A stretch of DNA of 64,000 nt from positions 68,490,873 to 68,554,872 of the forward strand of contig CM054141.1 in NCBI GenBank assembly GCA_028751875.1, given 5' to 3'. How positions within the stretch are numbered: position 1 is the first letter of the stretch; every line of letters begins with the position of its first letter. This stretch comes from Rapana venosa. Its lineage: Eukaryota; Mollusca; Gastropoda; Neogastropoda; Muricidae. This document shows positions 21,955-32,844 of the stretch, piece by piece. The position numbers and the translations under genes are program-made. Below the pieces are notes generated by a model that saw nothing but the letters and a program-made list of their open reading frames with translations, was not told where the DNA came from and did not search any database.

Positions 21955-22335
21955 GACCTACATTACGGTGAGCATTACTGACGGGTATTACAGTTTCACG
22001 CACATCACACAGTAATGGGCTCCACACACGAAAATGCCACGCAGTGCAAGCAGGGCTGTATTCATCTAAGAAGCTAACTCCGTACGTTCTGCACCGATAT
22101 CTGCAATAATCAGCTTTCCTGAATTTAACGTACCCTTCCCTAATCCTATTCTGTTTCCCTTCACGGCATTCTTTACCCCATAAATGCAGTTTATGTCACC
22201 ATAAAAACAGCCCCTAGAAATCCCCCCTGGAAAGACAATATAATCACAATGACAGCGATCTGAAATAAAAAGTTGTGCATGCGCTTGAAAACTTTCATGT
22301 CTGTTGGGTACATATTGAGATAATAAACAAATAAG
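21955..22335 (+). repeat. Dispersed repeat R4, copy 2
   Basis: Same anchors in the same order as copy 1: TATCTGCAATAATCAGC, CTTCCCTAATCCTATTC, GCAGTTTATGTCACCATAA and TTGGGTACATATTGAG. Also shares a GGCTCCACACNNNAAAGTGCC-like upstream part with copy 1 (19683 and 22019). Confidence 0.7.
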
Positions 22336-22387
22336 TGTTGATGATAAATCTGGTTACCCGTGTTTGTGTTTAGTGTAACGTTTTAAG

Positions 22388-22632
22388 GTGTAAAGGTAAA
22401 GGTGTCCCATAACCTATGCAGTCGTAGGGGAGCGAGGCATCAGAGACCTATTGAGGGCGGTGCCCATCTCCTCTCCCTCGCTGCTTTACCTTCCCTGACC
22501 CTAAAGAGGTAAGGTACCCATTTACAGCTGGGTGAACTGGGGGACTGTACTGAAGCCAAGGCGCGCAAACGGTCACCCATCCAATTGGTAACCTCACTCG
22601 ACGCTGCTTAACATTGGCTGTGGGAAAGTAAG
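22388..22632 (-). mobile_element. 5S/tRNA-head SINE, head-truncated copy
   Basis: On the minus strand the 5S-like block (AAGCAGCGTCGAG...AATTGGATGGGTGACCG) lies at 22565-22615. It is followed by GGCTTCAGTAC, a GTTCACCCAGCTGTAAATGG body, GGGTCAGGGAAGGTAAAGC and the 3' end GGTTATGGGACACCTT. The tRNA-like start seen in the copies at 1 and 58220-58256 is lost at 22630. A 40-bp body segment present in the other copy (58029-58060) is missing here. Confidence 0.8.
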
Positions 22633-22838
22633 TGCTTTAATTAAAGCGTATTTGTACAAAAAGCAGTTTAGGAGTGGAAAGAGTGGTATTTAAGTATAGA
22701 AAAATCTGTCAGTGGGGTCAAGTGTCACTTCACCTTAACACACTAGTTATAGCTTCTCCCCCTCCTCCTCCTCCTGTGTTCTGTATCTTGGGAAGGATGC
22801 TACTACGTCGTCCACGCTCATGCAGCAAGTTGAGTTGT
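22633..22838. other. No recognisable feature
   Basis: Unique sequence with a short CTC/CTCCTC patch at 22757-22775. Confidence 0.3.
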
Positions 22839-23110
22839 CTACCATATGAACGAAAATGCGCTGTGCTGCCGTTAAGCGCTTGACAGGTCAAGCCCAGGAG
22901 TGCCTGATTTCAACATGGGAGAGAATTGTTAGCTTTTAAATCTTCACGGGAAAAAAAGCAGAAGAAGTCAGGTCAAGTCAAGTCAAAAGTCAAGTCAAAA
23001 GAGTTTAATCATCCCATGAAGGGCAATTACAATGGACCAAAAAAGCCCAAAATAGACAAGAAGGAGGTGACCGGAAGAAACAAACGAAGGCATACAAAAT
23101 AGAGAGATAA
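22839..23110 (-). mobile_element. SINE-C copy with extended 5' region
   Basis: On the plus strand GAAAATGCGCTGTGCTGCCG, then TTAAGCGCTTGACAGGTCAA is the reverse complement of the SINE-C core. GGGAGAGAATTGTTAGC and CAAGAAGGAGGTGACCGGAAG at 22916-23085 correspond to the upstream part seen at 48410-48500, here broken by an AAGTC pentamer/hexamer patch at 22967-23003. Confidence 0.65.
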
Positions 23111-23269
23111 ACAGAGGGATATCCTAGAACAGAATTTCCAGAAGGTTGGAAGCTATTTATACTGACAGTCCCCCGGCATATCCACGGGGTAGCATACCCA
23201 CTGACACAAGCCGACACATAGACATATAGATAGACGTGTATATGTGTGCGCACATGCACATGCACGTTG

Positions 23270-23500
23270 CATGCACGTCTGTAAGATTGCGTATTCGATT
23301 GTGTGTGATTGCGTATGTGAATGTGTATGTGAGTGTGTGTGTGTGTGTGTGCGTGCGGCGTGTTGTGTGTCTGGTGTGTGTGTGTGTGTGTGTGTGTTGT
23401 GTGTGTGTGTGTGTGCGCGCGCGCGCCTGTGTGTGTGCGCGTGCGTTCGTGCGTGTCTGTGTGTATGCGTGTGTGTGTGTGTATCTGCGTGTCTGCTTAT
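23270..23500 (+). repeat. TG/GCGC degenerate array
   Basis: TG-rich alternating sequence with a GCGCGCGCGC run at 23415-23426. Confidence 0.9.
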
Positions 23501-23554
23501 ATGGTTCTTACAAGCGTAGTTGACATTTCAATACAGTTGTATACAGAACACTTA

Positions 23555-23860
23555 TTCTACTCGATGATAATACAATGATATCCAAAACCAATCATTGCAG
23601 GAACGTGCACTTTTATTAACAAAACCCCACTCAATCCGTTTACAGCAATATCATAGCAATAATCGGCATTTTTTCTAGCAATCCATGCTACTCTTTCAAT
23701 CCTGTCTTCTACCTTTTGGAATACTATATCCTACACAACCAATGCAGTATACGTCATTGTAGAACAACAACAACAACAACAACAACAAACAGCAACTGTA
23801 ATCCAGACCAAAGATCTCTTGCAGCTATTTGGTACACATTAAACAAGCAGAATCCACTTG
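23555..23860 (+). repeat. Dispersed repeat R4, copy 3
   Basis: Anchors ATAGCAATAATCGGC, TTTCAATCCTGTCTTCTACC, TTTTGGAATACTATATCC, CAGTATACGTCATTG and TTGGTACACATTAAAC align with copies 1 and 2. An (AAC)n patch at 23763-23790 is inserted. Confidence 0.7.
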
Positions 23861-24125
23861 TAAAATTACCCCGGCCACCTGGGTTCATGCTGACTGCAAT
23901 GTTTTAAGGAAAAGTTTGGTCCAAACAGCTGAAAGCTTACAGAGGAATAATTGCTGTTGCTTTTGTTTGGGTCAGTTTTGAATGTCGTCAATTTCCAGTC
24001 GTTATAAAGTTAGCTCACCTTTAATGAGATGGCCTTTACAAAAGACAAGTGTGTCGAAGTCTAGATGCAATGAGGAAACTGTCAGATTTAGTTACTTTGG
24101 GACCAAAAACTACGCACAAGCTCGA
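23861..24125. other. No recognisable feature
   Basis: Unique sequence leading into a homopolymer. Confidence 0.4.
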
Positions 24126-24264
24126 GCCCCCCCCCCCCCCCCCCCCCCTCCCCCCCCCCCCCCCCCCCCCCCACACACACACACTCACGCACGAACTTAC
24201 GCACGCATGCGCACACATACACAACACACACACACACACACGCACACACACACACACACACACA

Positions 24265-24300
<36 letters not shown>

Positions 24301-24444
24301 GACATGCAAATATGCAGGCAGGCACGCACGCACGCACGCATGCACTCGCACGCGCACGCACGCACATACACACACGCACTCAAGCCAGAGACAAACAGAC
24401 AGACAGACAGACAGAGACAGAGAGAGATAGACAGGCAGATAGAC

Positions 24445-24446
<2 letters not shown>
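24126..24446 (+). repeat. C run (about 46 bp, one T) followed by CA/GCAC array and CAGA
   Basis: Homopolymer C at 24126-24172 with a single T at 24149, then (CA)n and (GCAC)n to 24380 and GACA/GA to 24446. Confidence 0.95.

Positions 24447-24480
<34 letters not shown>
24447..24480 (-). repeat. (AAT)n LINE tail
   Basis: Eleven AAT triplets abutting the minus-strand LINE terminus. Confidence 0.9.
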
Positions 24481-24483
<3 letters not shown>

Positions 24484-24594
24484 GGAATTTATGTAGCGCT
24501 GAATCTTGCACAGACAAATCAAAGCGCTTGCACTCAACTCATTCTTACACAGTCATGCAACCAATAGCGAGTAATAGTTCTAACAAGTCCAAAT

Positions 24595-24688
<94 letters not shown>

Positions 24689-24745
24689 ATACACTTTGGC
24701 AGGGTGATGGAATCTTTAGCTGTTGAAAAGCAGGGATAGCTATGA
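24481..24745 (-). mobile_element. L2-like LINE 3' end, minus strand
   Basis: AATGGAATTTATGTAGCGCT, then GAATCTTGCACAGACAAATC is the family terminus. An internal (CA)n at 24596-24685 sits 115 bp from the tail. CACTTTGGCAGGGTGATGGA beyond it matches the copy at 26092-26105 in reverse complement. Confidence 0.8.
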
Positions 24746-24749
24746 AATA

Positions 24750-24774
24750 GAGACACACAGAGACACAGAGACAC

Positions 24775-24811
<37 letters not shown>

Positions 24812-24833
24812 GAGACAGACAGACAGAGATTTC
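24750..24833 (+). repeat. (GACA)n / CACAGAGA array
   Basis: About 80 bp of GACA with CACAGAGA at the start. Confidence 0.95.
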
Positions 24834-25430
24834 TTCTTTTTCTCTGTCACTATTTCAACCTCTCACATTCCTGTTCTCTCTGTTCCGAAAGGTCAGAACT
24901 CGCTACTACCATCACAATGGAGATCGATGCCTGCATTGATGTGTTGATTCTTTAAAATGATCGGCACTTTTACTCACTAGTTTTTCATCATAGCCATCCC
25001 TTATTGTCGAGAAAACTACATCTATGGTGTAGGAAGAGATTGGTATTGGTATTGGTAGAGGTATTATCTTGTAATATGTGCGAGGTGATGGTCGTCTTAT
25101 TTTTCTGTGGTAAATGTTTTTTTGCTATTTACTTTTTTATTTACGGCTTGTAACCAACATGAATTTCTTGGTTTGTGAGAATGAACTGAATGGAATTGAA
25201 GGGGCATTGAAAAGGTACAGAGAGAGAGAGAGATGCACTCGTTTGCAAGTCCATATATGCATGCGTGTATGGGCATAGATACCTTCCTACTTGCGTGTAT
25301 CGATTTCCTCGTCGGCATATGGAAACACACGTGTATCTGCTGCATGCGTGCACGTGCAGCTTCGTTGATACTTGGGTGTTTTAATCCTAGTTGTTTCATC
25401 TCTTCAACTATTCAACAGAAAGCGAGAAGA
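24834..25430. other. No recognisable feature
   Basis: Unique sequence apart from a GGTATT hexamer patch (25040-25066) and a short GA run (25218-25232). Confidence 0.4.
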
Positions 25431-25434
25431 GAGA

Positions 25435-25507
<73 letters not shown>
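25431..25507 (+). repeat. (GA)n array
   Basis: About 75 bp of GA. Confidence 0.95.
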
Positions 25508-25508
<1 letters not shown>

Positions 25509-25679
25509 CATGGGATATCATATTATCAATATTAATACATAGGATAACATAGCAATGATAAAGTTACGCTAATAAATTAAATGAATTGTTGGCGAAAATA
25601 AATTGCTAACTCACCTGTCGGCATCTCCGAATTCGGTGTTACCCACCGCACCCAATGACACCGACAATATCCTCCTCGT
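25508..25679. other. No recognisable feature
   Basis: Short AT-rich stretch. Confidence 0.3.
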
Positions 25680-26254
25680 TTCTTCTCAGAAAGAAAAAAA
25701 TCTGAGCACATTACCCCTCTCTTGCGATCTCTCCACTGGCTGCCTGTGCCACAAATAATAAACTGTAAGATCAGTACCCTCTGTTATAAATGCCTCCACA
25801 AAACAGCACCCTCCTACCTCTGTGAATGTCTTCACCTGTACACTCCTTCTCGTTCCCTTCGCTCTGATGCAGATTCCTTGTGCTTACGAATTCAACCAGT
25901 CCACCGTTGGCCGTAGCTCTTTCTCTATTTCTGGTCCATCGATCTGGAATGGCCTCCCTATCTCTCTTCGCCAAAGGCCTTCTTGTGGCACTTTTAAATC
26001 CGGCCTCAAGACATATTTGTTTCAAACCTAATATTTTCCTCCCCTGTTTCATTCCATAGCCGTTCCTGCTTTTCAACAGCAAAAATCCTATCACCCTGCC
26101 AAAGTGTATAACGTGTGTGTGTGTGTGTGTGTGTGTGTGCATTTGAAATTGTTAGAACTATTACTTGCTATTGGTTGCATGACTGTGTAAGAATGAGTTG
26201 TGTGCAAGCGCTTTGATTTGTCTGTGCAAGATACAACGCTATATCAATTCCATT
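25680..26254 (+). pseudogene. L2/CR1-like LINE, C-terminal ORF end and 3' UTR
   Basis: Best-preserved copy of the family. The frame from about 25690 gives SLHWLPVPQIINCKISTLCY, KCLHKTAPSYL and a TPSRSLRSDAD segment, the usual block C-terminal to the L2/CR1 reverse transcriptase. A frameshift near 25880 moves to GRSSFSISGPSIWNGLPISL, then FKSGLKTYLFQT at 26030. The 3' UTR carries (TG)n at 26114-26139 and a terminal CGCTATATCAATTCCATT at 26237-26254. 5'-truncated: only about 115 codons remain of the family's roughly 900-1000. Not functional. Confidence 0.8.
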
Positions 26255-26294
26255 GATGATGATGATGATAATGATGATGATGATGATGATGATG

Positions 26295-26351
<57 letters not shown>

Positions 26352-26352
26352 T

Positions 26353-26428
<76 letters not shown>
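26255..26428 (+). repeat. (GAT)n then (AGT)n tail array
   Basis: GAT triplets to about 26298, then AGT triplets with one TTG. It abuts the LINE terminus and ends on another LINE fragment. Confidence 0.95.
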
Positions 26429-26429
<1 letters not shown>

Positions 26430-26665
26430 CCAGTCTTCGCTGCCCTGCTAACTTCATGGATTCTCATGCCACAGGATTCGTTGATGTTGCCAGTGAGAGA
26501 AGCTGGGGGTCTGCCTTTTGTTTTCTCTCCCCTCGGTCTTGCCTTGAAAGACAGTCTTCATGATCGCTGTATCTTGATTTCGTAGTGCATGACCTACATA
26601 TCTCAGTTTCCTTTTATTACAAGTGTTCTTGTTGTTCCCAGTTCGTGTGGTATGCTTTTCCTGTA
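26429..26665 (-). pseudogene. LINE reverse-transcriptase C-terminal fragment
   Basis: Minus-strand frames give KLRYVGHALRNQDTAIMKTV, FQGKTEGRENKRQ and, after frameshifts, MRIHEVSRAAKTGL. This is the post-thumb region common to many LINE polyproteins (KL-W-GHV-R...LQG...GRR). Two or more frameshifts. The left edge is cut by the AGT array. Confidence 0.65.
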
Positions 26666-26844
26666 AACTACACTTGGTCATTCAAAGACTTTTTAAAAAA
26701 AAAAACAATGTCTACAATTCTAAAGCACTGTTTTACTGAGATAGTTTTCCACCAGGAAGATGTCTTTTGCATTGTATCATTATGGGTTTGAACTGTGCAA
26801 TAATCAGATCAGTGAACTACCTGGATGTGTACTTTTGCATCGCT
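26666..26844. other. No recognisable feature
   Basis: AT-rich unique sequence. Confidence 0.3.
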
Positions 26845-27092
26845 ATCAGGAGGGATTTTTTCTATAGAATATTGCAGAGGAAAACTGTGTTTTTGCCTTG
26901 GGTTCTATTACGTGCCCCGAATACATTTTGCACATGGGATATAGAGTTATCGTCTCATCTAAAAGACAAGCACACAGACCACCACTGGCGGTCTAACGGA
27001 TGAGGGAAACAAGTTTAGGGCACTAAAGGGGATCGAACCCACATGTTGTTGCTTTCCAGGCAAGTGCGCTGCCCCCAGACCACCGATCCACC
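26845..27092 (-). mobile_element. SINE-B, 3'-truncated diverged copy
   Basis: On the minus strand: GGATCGGTGGTCTGGGGGCA head, B-box-like GGGTTCGATCCCC near 27035, a shortened core (AGATGAGACGATAACTCTAT), and tail GCACGTAATAGAACCCAAGG...TATAGAAAAAATCCC. More diverged than the other copies. The last ~130 bp (CTCTTGTGGCGAC part) are absent. Confidence 0.75.
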
Positions 27093-27770
27093 AACCATTG
27101 TGAAACAGTTTATCATACAGGCCAACGTTTTGCTTTGATGGGAAATGCAGATTACAAACAAACACAGACAGAAAACAAAAAAACCTCCGAAATAAAACAA
27201 ACACGAAAAAGAAGAAAGAAAAGAAACAAAACAAAAAAAGAAGTCAAATATTATAACAATAACTCGTCAACGAGACACTAAACGAACAGACACATTCATG
27301 ACTCACTAAATAGTCTTGAATCTTTAAAAAAAAAAAGAAAAAAAAAACCTAAGTTCGCAATACTTCATATTGCTTTCGACAAAGAAAATCCATAGAGCAG
27401 ATAGGGCGAGACACATGGACATGACAATCATACAAACTCTCTTGAACGTTCCATTGTATGCACTGAATTCAGGAACTGTCAGATTGGTTCAAAAGAGTTC
27501 GGATGACTCGGTCCCATCTTCTGTGTGCTTCTCAATCAAGGAGGATCTGAAAGGGAATCTGATTTAAAGTTTTAATGTACTTTTCAAAGAAAGCGCGGCT
27601 TCCATTACAGAGGCGAAGTTAGCAGTGATGGCTGAAGAGCGGAGCTAATGACCCGAGACAAAGCTCATAAACTCCCGGCCACGTTGATTCAAGTCTGGGT
27701 TTTACAAAATGATGGTTTTAGTTTTTCTTCTTTGGTGTTTGTGTGTGTGTGTGTATGTGAGAGAGAGAGA
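27093..27770. other. Unassigned sequence left of the duplication
   Basis: A-rich stretches at 27180-27240 and 27324-27350, unique sequence to 27720, then TG and GA ending in a G run at 27771-27780. No gene seen. Confidence 0.4.
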
Positions 27771-27863
27771 GGGGGGGGGGAGAATAAATAGATGAATGAA
27801 TGAATGATGAATGAATGAGCGAACGAACAAATGACAGGAATAAATGAATGAATGGATGGATGG

Positions 27864-28288
27864 GGGATGGTATAACCTAGCAGTTAGGGCCTTGCGCTTG
27901 TGATCAGACGGCTCTGATGGAGCCTCCACAAACCGCCAGTGACGGGGAATGTCACCCCAGAGGTCACACTGTGCCGACTCCTCTCCCCCCCTTCATGTCC
28001 TGGCCTTCACATGGGGCTATGAACTAAGGCCCGGTGTGTGGATGCACGCACATCTCTCGCTCACGTTAACGCCCCGCTCGGCCCCTTGTACGGGTAGGCT
28101 CTTTCCTGCCGGCAGGAACGGATGTCCTTTTTTTTATAAACGCATGCGCACATATGTCTTGTTTAGACACTCCTCCCGAAGACAGAAAAGAGATACCTTA
28201 GCGGTGGAGAAAAGCGGTCACATACGCAACATCTCACCATTGGTGAACCTAGGAGCTCTAGTGGAGCATCGAAACAGAGAACGATAAT
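27864..28288 (+). mobile_element. SINE-D, full-length copy
   Basis: A tRNA-like start (GGGATGGTATAACCTAGCAG, then TTAGGGC) leads into a body with GGCCCGGTGTGTGGATGC and CGTTAACGCCCCGC, then a 3' end GGTCACATACGCAACATCTC, then ACCATTGGTGAAC...GAGCTCTAGTGGAG. The 3' end matches 53845-53905, a second, diverged family member. No open frame. Confidence 0.65.
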
Positions 28289-29095
28289 TATGCGAATGGT
28301 AGGATCTGAGGCACAGCCGAGTCTTACAACGACGTCCTTGCAAACAAACTTGTTACCGAGTAGAGTATCGTAAAAAGAACGGGACACCCGAAAGTAACGC
28401 AGGATACTGTTGTTGTTAGGTTGATATGTACTCATAACCACCCATCGAGATGCTTGATCATAGACTTTGACCCCCACACCTCTGGCATTTTTGTTCAGAC
28501 TTTACTGGAGACAAGTTTCAATTGTTTGTATAATGTTTTCTAGTGATTTGAACCGATAAATCATCAGAAGCTACTTCATCTATAATCACTGGTTGATGGT
28601 AGTAATTGTGGGCTGGTGATGTAGATGCTAAAGAGAGAGGGCATGAGACAGTACCCTGGTGTACCTCGTATTTGACTAAGCCTGTAGTGGAGTCTTTTCC
28701 TTTAGAAAAAAGTTCATACACTGTCCTTTCTATCAAGTATGAATGAAAGAATTAGATCTCTGAGGAATGATAGCAGGACAGTTTTGTCAGAAAGAGAAAG
28801 GGCGAGCGAAAAGTCAAATGCTATTTTTTTGCACTCTTAAAGCACCTCTTAAAGTGTACTTTATGTAGAAGAAAATCAACAGAACAGAACCGCTGAGCAA
28901 ACATTGCACTATTAACAAGTTGAATTTCATTTTAGGTTTTAATGTCCACAATGCTTTTTTCACTCAGAAATGCTTACATTTCAAAGACAATTGTATTATT
29001 TCAAAGCTAATTCGCTAACACTAATTCGTTTAACTTTTCTGGATTTTGGCGGGGTCTAACAAAAAAGATAATTCTTAATTACCCAAATGTGTGTG
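28289..29095. other. Unassigned sequence in the duplicated unit (copy 1)
   Basis: About 800 bp without simple repeats or a recognisable element. Equivalent to 37054-37860. Confidence 0.4.
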
Positions 29096-29158
29096 TTTTA
29101 TTTTATTCTTGTATTCTTTTATATCAAGGATAGTGGAATAAGCAATTATGTACTTTGT
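29096..29158 (-). mobile_element. SINE-A 3'-end scrap
   Basis: TTTATATCAAGGATAGTGGA, then ATAAGCAATTATGT is the reverse complement of the SINE-A 3' end. The rest is replaced by a TG array. Confidence 0.6.
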
Positions 29159-29294
29159 GTGTGTATGTGCGTGCGTGCATACGTGTGTGTGTGTGTGTGC
29201 GTGTGTGTGCGTGCGTGCATATGTGCTTTCTTTAATTTAACGTCTGTTCCCTCAAGGTGATATTAGACAAAAGATAGTGTTACAATACATAGAG

Positions 29295-29360
<66 letters not shown>

Positions 29361-29415
29361 GTGTGTGTGTGTGTGTGTCATGCGTGTGTGTGTGTGAATG
29401 TGTGTGTGTGCTTAC
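29159..29415 (+). repeat. TG arrays
   Basis: TG/GCG at 29159-29220 and a long TG array at 29299-29410. The copy 2 equivalents are 37924-38000 and 38067-38180. Confidence 0.95.
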
Positions 29416-29695
29416 CTATTAGTGTCTGTGCACGAGATAAAAGGAAAAAAATACAACGACATTATGGGAGGGACGGGGACGAGGGGGTGGGGGGAGGCTT
29501 GGAACAGCTTAAACTGCATATGTATATGCATATGCGTGCATATGTGTTTGTGTGTGCATGTAAGGAAATGCAATCGTGTGATTCCTGTGTATGTTGATTG
29601 CTTATACGTAGCTTCCCCTTCACTGTGGGCATTGGGCTTTCAGACAGTGTATCGTGGACAAGAGAAACTTATCGAAACCACTCTCTCTCTCTCCC
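29416..29695. other. No recognisable feature
   Basis: Unique sequence. The small frame at 29398-29772 ends in the minisatellite and is not supported. Confidence 0.3.
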
Positions 29696-29699
29696 TGAG

Positions 29700-30135
29700 T
29701 ATGGCAGTGTCAAAGAAGCCCATCTCTGTCACTGAAGTGTTCAAGTGTCGAAGAGGTCCACCTCCTCACTGAAGTGTTCAAGTGTCGCAGAAGTCCACCT
29801 CCCTCACTGAAGTGTTCAAGTGTCGAAGAGGTCCACCTCCCTCACTGAAGTGTTCAAGTGTCGCAGAAGTCCACCTCCCTCACTGAAGTGTTCAAGTGTC
29901 GAAGAGGTCCACCTCCCTCACTGAAGTGTTCAAGTGTCGAAGAGGTCCACCTCCCTCACTGAAGTGTTCAAGTGTCGAAGAGGTCCACCTCTGTCACTGA
30001 AGTGTTGAAGTCAATTATGCTGGAAATTTTAAAAAACCCATATACAATAAATAATAAATAAGTAAGTAAAGTTTTGAAGTATCAAAGAAGTTCATTTCCC
30101 TTACTAGAGTCTGGAACTTTTGAAATGTCAAGGAA
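29700..30135 (+). repeat. 38-bp minisatellite with decayed edge copies
   Basis: Seven clean 38-bp units (CACTGAAGTGTTCAAGTGTC plus GAAGAGGTCC or GCAGAAGTCC and ACCTCCCT) at 29730-30010, with alternation of the two subtypes at the left end. Decayed copies flank it: CAGTGTCAAAGAAGCCCATC at 29704 and TTGAAGTATCAAAGAAGTTC, then CTTTTGAAATGTCAAGGAAG at 30073-30140. Confidence 0.95.
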
Positions 30136-30340
30136 GCTCATCTCTCTCAGAAGCTGTTATACTGGCTGCCTACGATGTAACTATCCGTGCCGTGAACCCC
30201 ATTAGTCTACACATCTACCAGGAAGGGGGGCGAGGTGTTGATCTGTGCACAATGATGCTGTTGTGTGTGCGTTCACACGACACCACCCTGACTGTAAGTA
30301 GTCTCCTTTGAAGGGTCTTCACGGAGTGGAATCAGTATCA

Positions 30341-30436
30341 ATGGATGGGAGGATGGATGGATGGATGGATGTGTGGATGGATGGATGTGTGGATGGATAT
30401 GTGGATGGATGGATGGATGGATGGATGGACGGATGG

Positions 30437-30473
<37 letters not shown>

Positions 30474-30566
30474 GGATGGATGGATGGATGGATGGATGGG
30501 TGGGTGGGTGGTGGGTGGTGTGGGTGGTGGATGGATGGATGGATGGATGGCTAGATGGATGGATGG

Positions 30567-30602
<36 letters not shown>

Positions 30603-30676
30603 ATGGATGGATGGATGGATGGATGGATGGATGGGTGGATGGGTGGATGAATGGATGGATGGATGGACGGACGGAC

Positions 30677-30710
<34 letters not shown>

Positions 30711-31208
30711 GTATGTGGATGGATGGATGGATGGATGGATGGATGGATGGATGGATGGGTGGATGGATGGATGGATGGATGGATGGATGGATGGATGGAT
30801 GGACGACGGATGAATGGATGGATGGACGTCGGACGATGGGTGGGTGGGTGGGTGGATGGATGGATGGATGGATGGACGGACGGACGGACGGTACGGACGG
30901 ACGGGACGGACGGACGGACGGACGGACGGACGGACGGATGGATGGATGGATGGATGGATGGATGGATGGATGGATGGATGGATGGATGGATGGATGGATG
31001 GATGGATGGATGGATGGATGGGTGGGTGGGTGGATGGATGGATGGATGGAATGGATGGATGGATGGACGGATGGATGGATGGGTGGATGGGTGGATGGAT
31101 GGATGGATGGATGGATGGATGGATGGATGAGATGGGTTGGTGGGATGGATGGATGGATGGGATGGATGGATGGATGGATGGATGGATGGATGGATGGATG
31201 GATGGGTG
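30341..31208 (+). repeat. (GGAT)n array, about 870 bp
   Basis: GGAT tetramers with GGGT, GGAC and GTGT variants in blocks. Long DGWM (plus) or HPSI (minus) repeat frames are produced in all phases by the tetramer and are not proteins. Equivalent to 39106-39976. Confidence 0.97.
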
Positions 31209-31334
31209 GTAGGAGTCGAGAGGACTGGAGTCAGTACTCCAAGGAAACGTCGTCCCCAAGAGTGGACCTTTGACCCCAGACTCTGACCCATTCCCATTTT
31301 CAGTTGCCGACAGACCGCTGGTTTAAATCTTCAG
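31209..31334. other. Short unassigned linker
   Basis: Unique sequence between the GGAT array and the LINE end. Confidence 0.3.
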
Positions 31335-31512
31335 TTCGCACATACATGCATGCATGAAGTCTGGTTCCTTGTGGGCAAGGATCCTGAGAGGAAAGGAGAT
31401 GGTTTCAGTGTCTACCAGCCTGTGGTGACTGAAGAGACCGATGTGTGAGGAGCACGTTCTGCTGCATGCTGGGCAGATGAAGGAAGAAAGGGAAATGCTG
31501 TTGACTGGTCGT
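31335..31512 (-). pseudogene. LINE 3' end encoding a C2H2 zinc finger
   Basis: The minus strand gives FICPACSRTCSSHIGLFSHH, the C-terminal CxxC...H finger that closes many LINE polyproteins in animals (compare FPCPHCTRVCLSRIGLTSHL at 62837). Only this end remains; the rest is cut off at about 31512. In copy 2 a missing base at 40246 shifts the frame. Confidence 0.6.
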
Positions 31513-31584
31513 TGATATCGTTTTGTACGTGCATATGTATATATGTAGATGCATATACATACATATATGCATACATAATTATAT

Positions 31585-31772
31585 TCATACATACATACAT
31601 ACATACATACATACATACATACATACATGCATGCATACATACATACATACATACATACATACATACATACATACATACATACATACATACATACATACAT
31701 ACATACATACATACATACATACATACATACATACATACATACATACATACATGCATGCATGCATACACACAT
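31585..31772 (+). repeat. (CATA)n array
   Basis: About 185 bp of CATA with GCATGCATG interruptions at both ends. Equivalent to 40354-40541. Confidence 0.97.
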
Positions 31773-32266
31773 ACATACTGTTACCTTTTATATTCAGACG
31801 ACAATTTTCCGTTTGCGATCTTCTACAAAAACCACTTACACACGAGAATCGCTTCCTTAAAGCAGTTACCCGCATGGTGTTAACGAGGTCTCTGATATTG
31901 ATCGCAGTGACAGTTTCAAAAACCTCAAGAGTAATCTGCATTGTCAGGCCTATAGAGACATCAACGCTGATCCCCCCCTCCCCAATCTGATACTTGGAAC
32001 ATAACGGCCCCGACAGAAATGTCTCGGATCGTGGTGGTGTTCTTACACGCGTGTTCAGCAGGATTGTCTTTAGTGTGCGTGATGGCGGTGACATTGCCGA
32101 CAAAGGAAAAGAGAGACAAAGCGACAGACGTGCAGACTGAACCAGACAGATTGACTGACGTTCAGAAGCTGAGATAAGAACAGGGAAAGGACGTGCATTG
32201 CATTGGTGGGATGGAGTGGGGGGTGGGGGAGCTGCTCGTTTCATATAATAATTATGAGGTAGGGGC
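31773..32266. other. Unassigned sequence in the duplicated unit (copy 1)
   Basis: Non-repetitive. Open frames here differ between the two copies because of single-base indels. No recognised element. Confidence 0.4.
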
Positions 32267-32353
32267 ACAGAGAGAGAGAGAGAGAGATAGAGAGAGAGGA
32301 GAGAGGAGAGAGAGAGAGAGAGAGAGAGCAGAGAGAGAGAGAGAGAGAGAGAG
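32267..32353 (+). repeat. (GA)n array
   Basis: About 85 bp of GA with small interruptions. In copy 2 (41040-41120) it is cleaner. Confidence 0.95.
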
Positions 32354-32844
32354 GGACTCAAACTCAAATAATTTAATTGCACAGATAAAGCATATCCATT
32401 GCAATGTGAAAATTACAACATACATGGCATATATGGTTGTCCTGACAAGGATTCCTTGTCACGGAAGTATTTTGCCATATTTTTGTCAAAAGCACATCAT
32501 AAAGGAAATATGTTTAAACACTATCAGCAGTACATTTTTTTTAATCATTTTTGCATTCATGATACATCTCAAGAAAAATGCTCTTTTTCAACGGTTGCAC
32601 ACAAACAAAACCACGGGTTCTTCTTTACCGAAAGCACGGGGCGCCAAACTGTCCGTTTTTTTCTTGGATTCCTGGAGAGCGGCCACCATGTCTTTGCTGC
32701 CAACTCCCGTGGCTGTGCAGTTGGCTGTGGTGATTCACGAAGTCGGCTGTCCCTCGTGTCCACGTGTTGGGTGCTGTCTGCACAGTGGGAAGCAGCCGTG
32801 CTGCCACTCTTGTCAGCATGCAGTGTGCACATGGTAGTTGCAAC
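32354..32844. other. Unassigned sequence (copy 1)
   Basis: No element recognised. Short cysteine-rich frames at 32700-32830 are open in both copies but match nothing I know. Confidence 0.35.

Noticed and set aside
30308..31273. Very long open frames on both strands (DGWM and HPSI repeats)
   Set aside because: A tetranucleotide without stop codons gives open frames in every phase; all are explained by (GGAT)n. The same holds at 39079-40094.
31512..31990. HTYIHTYI and MYVCMYVC frames
   Set aside because: Translation of (CATA)n.
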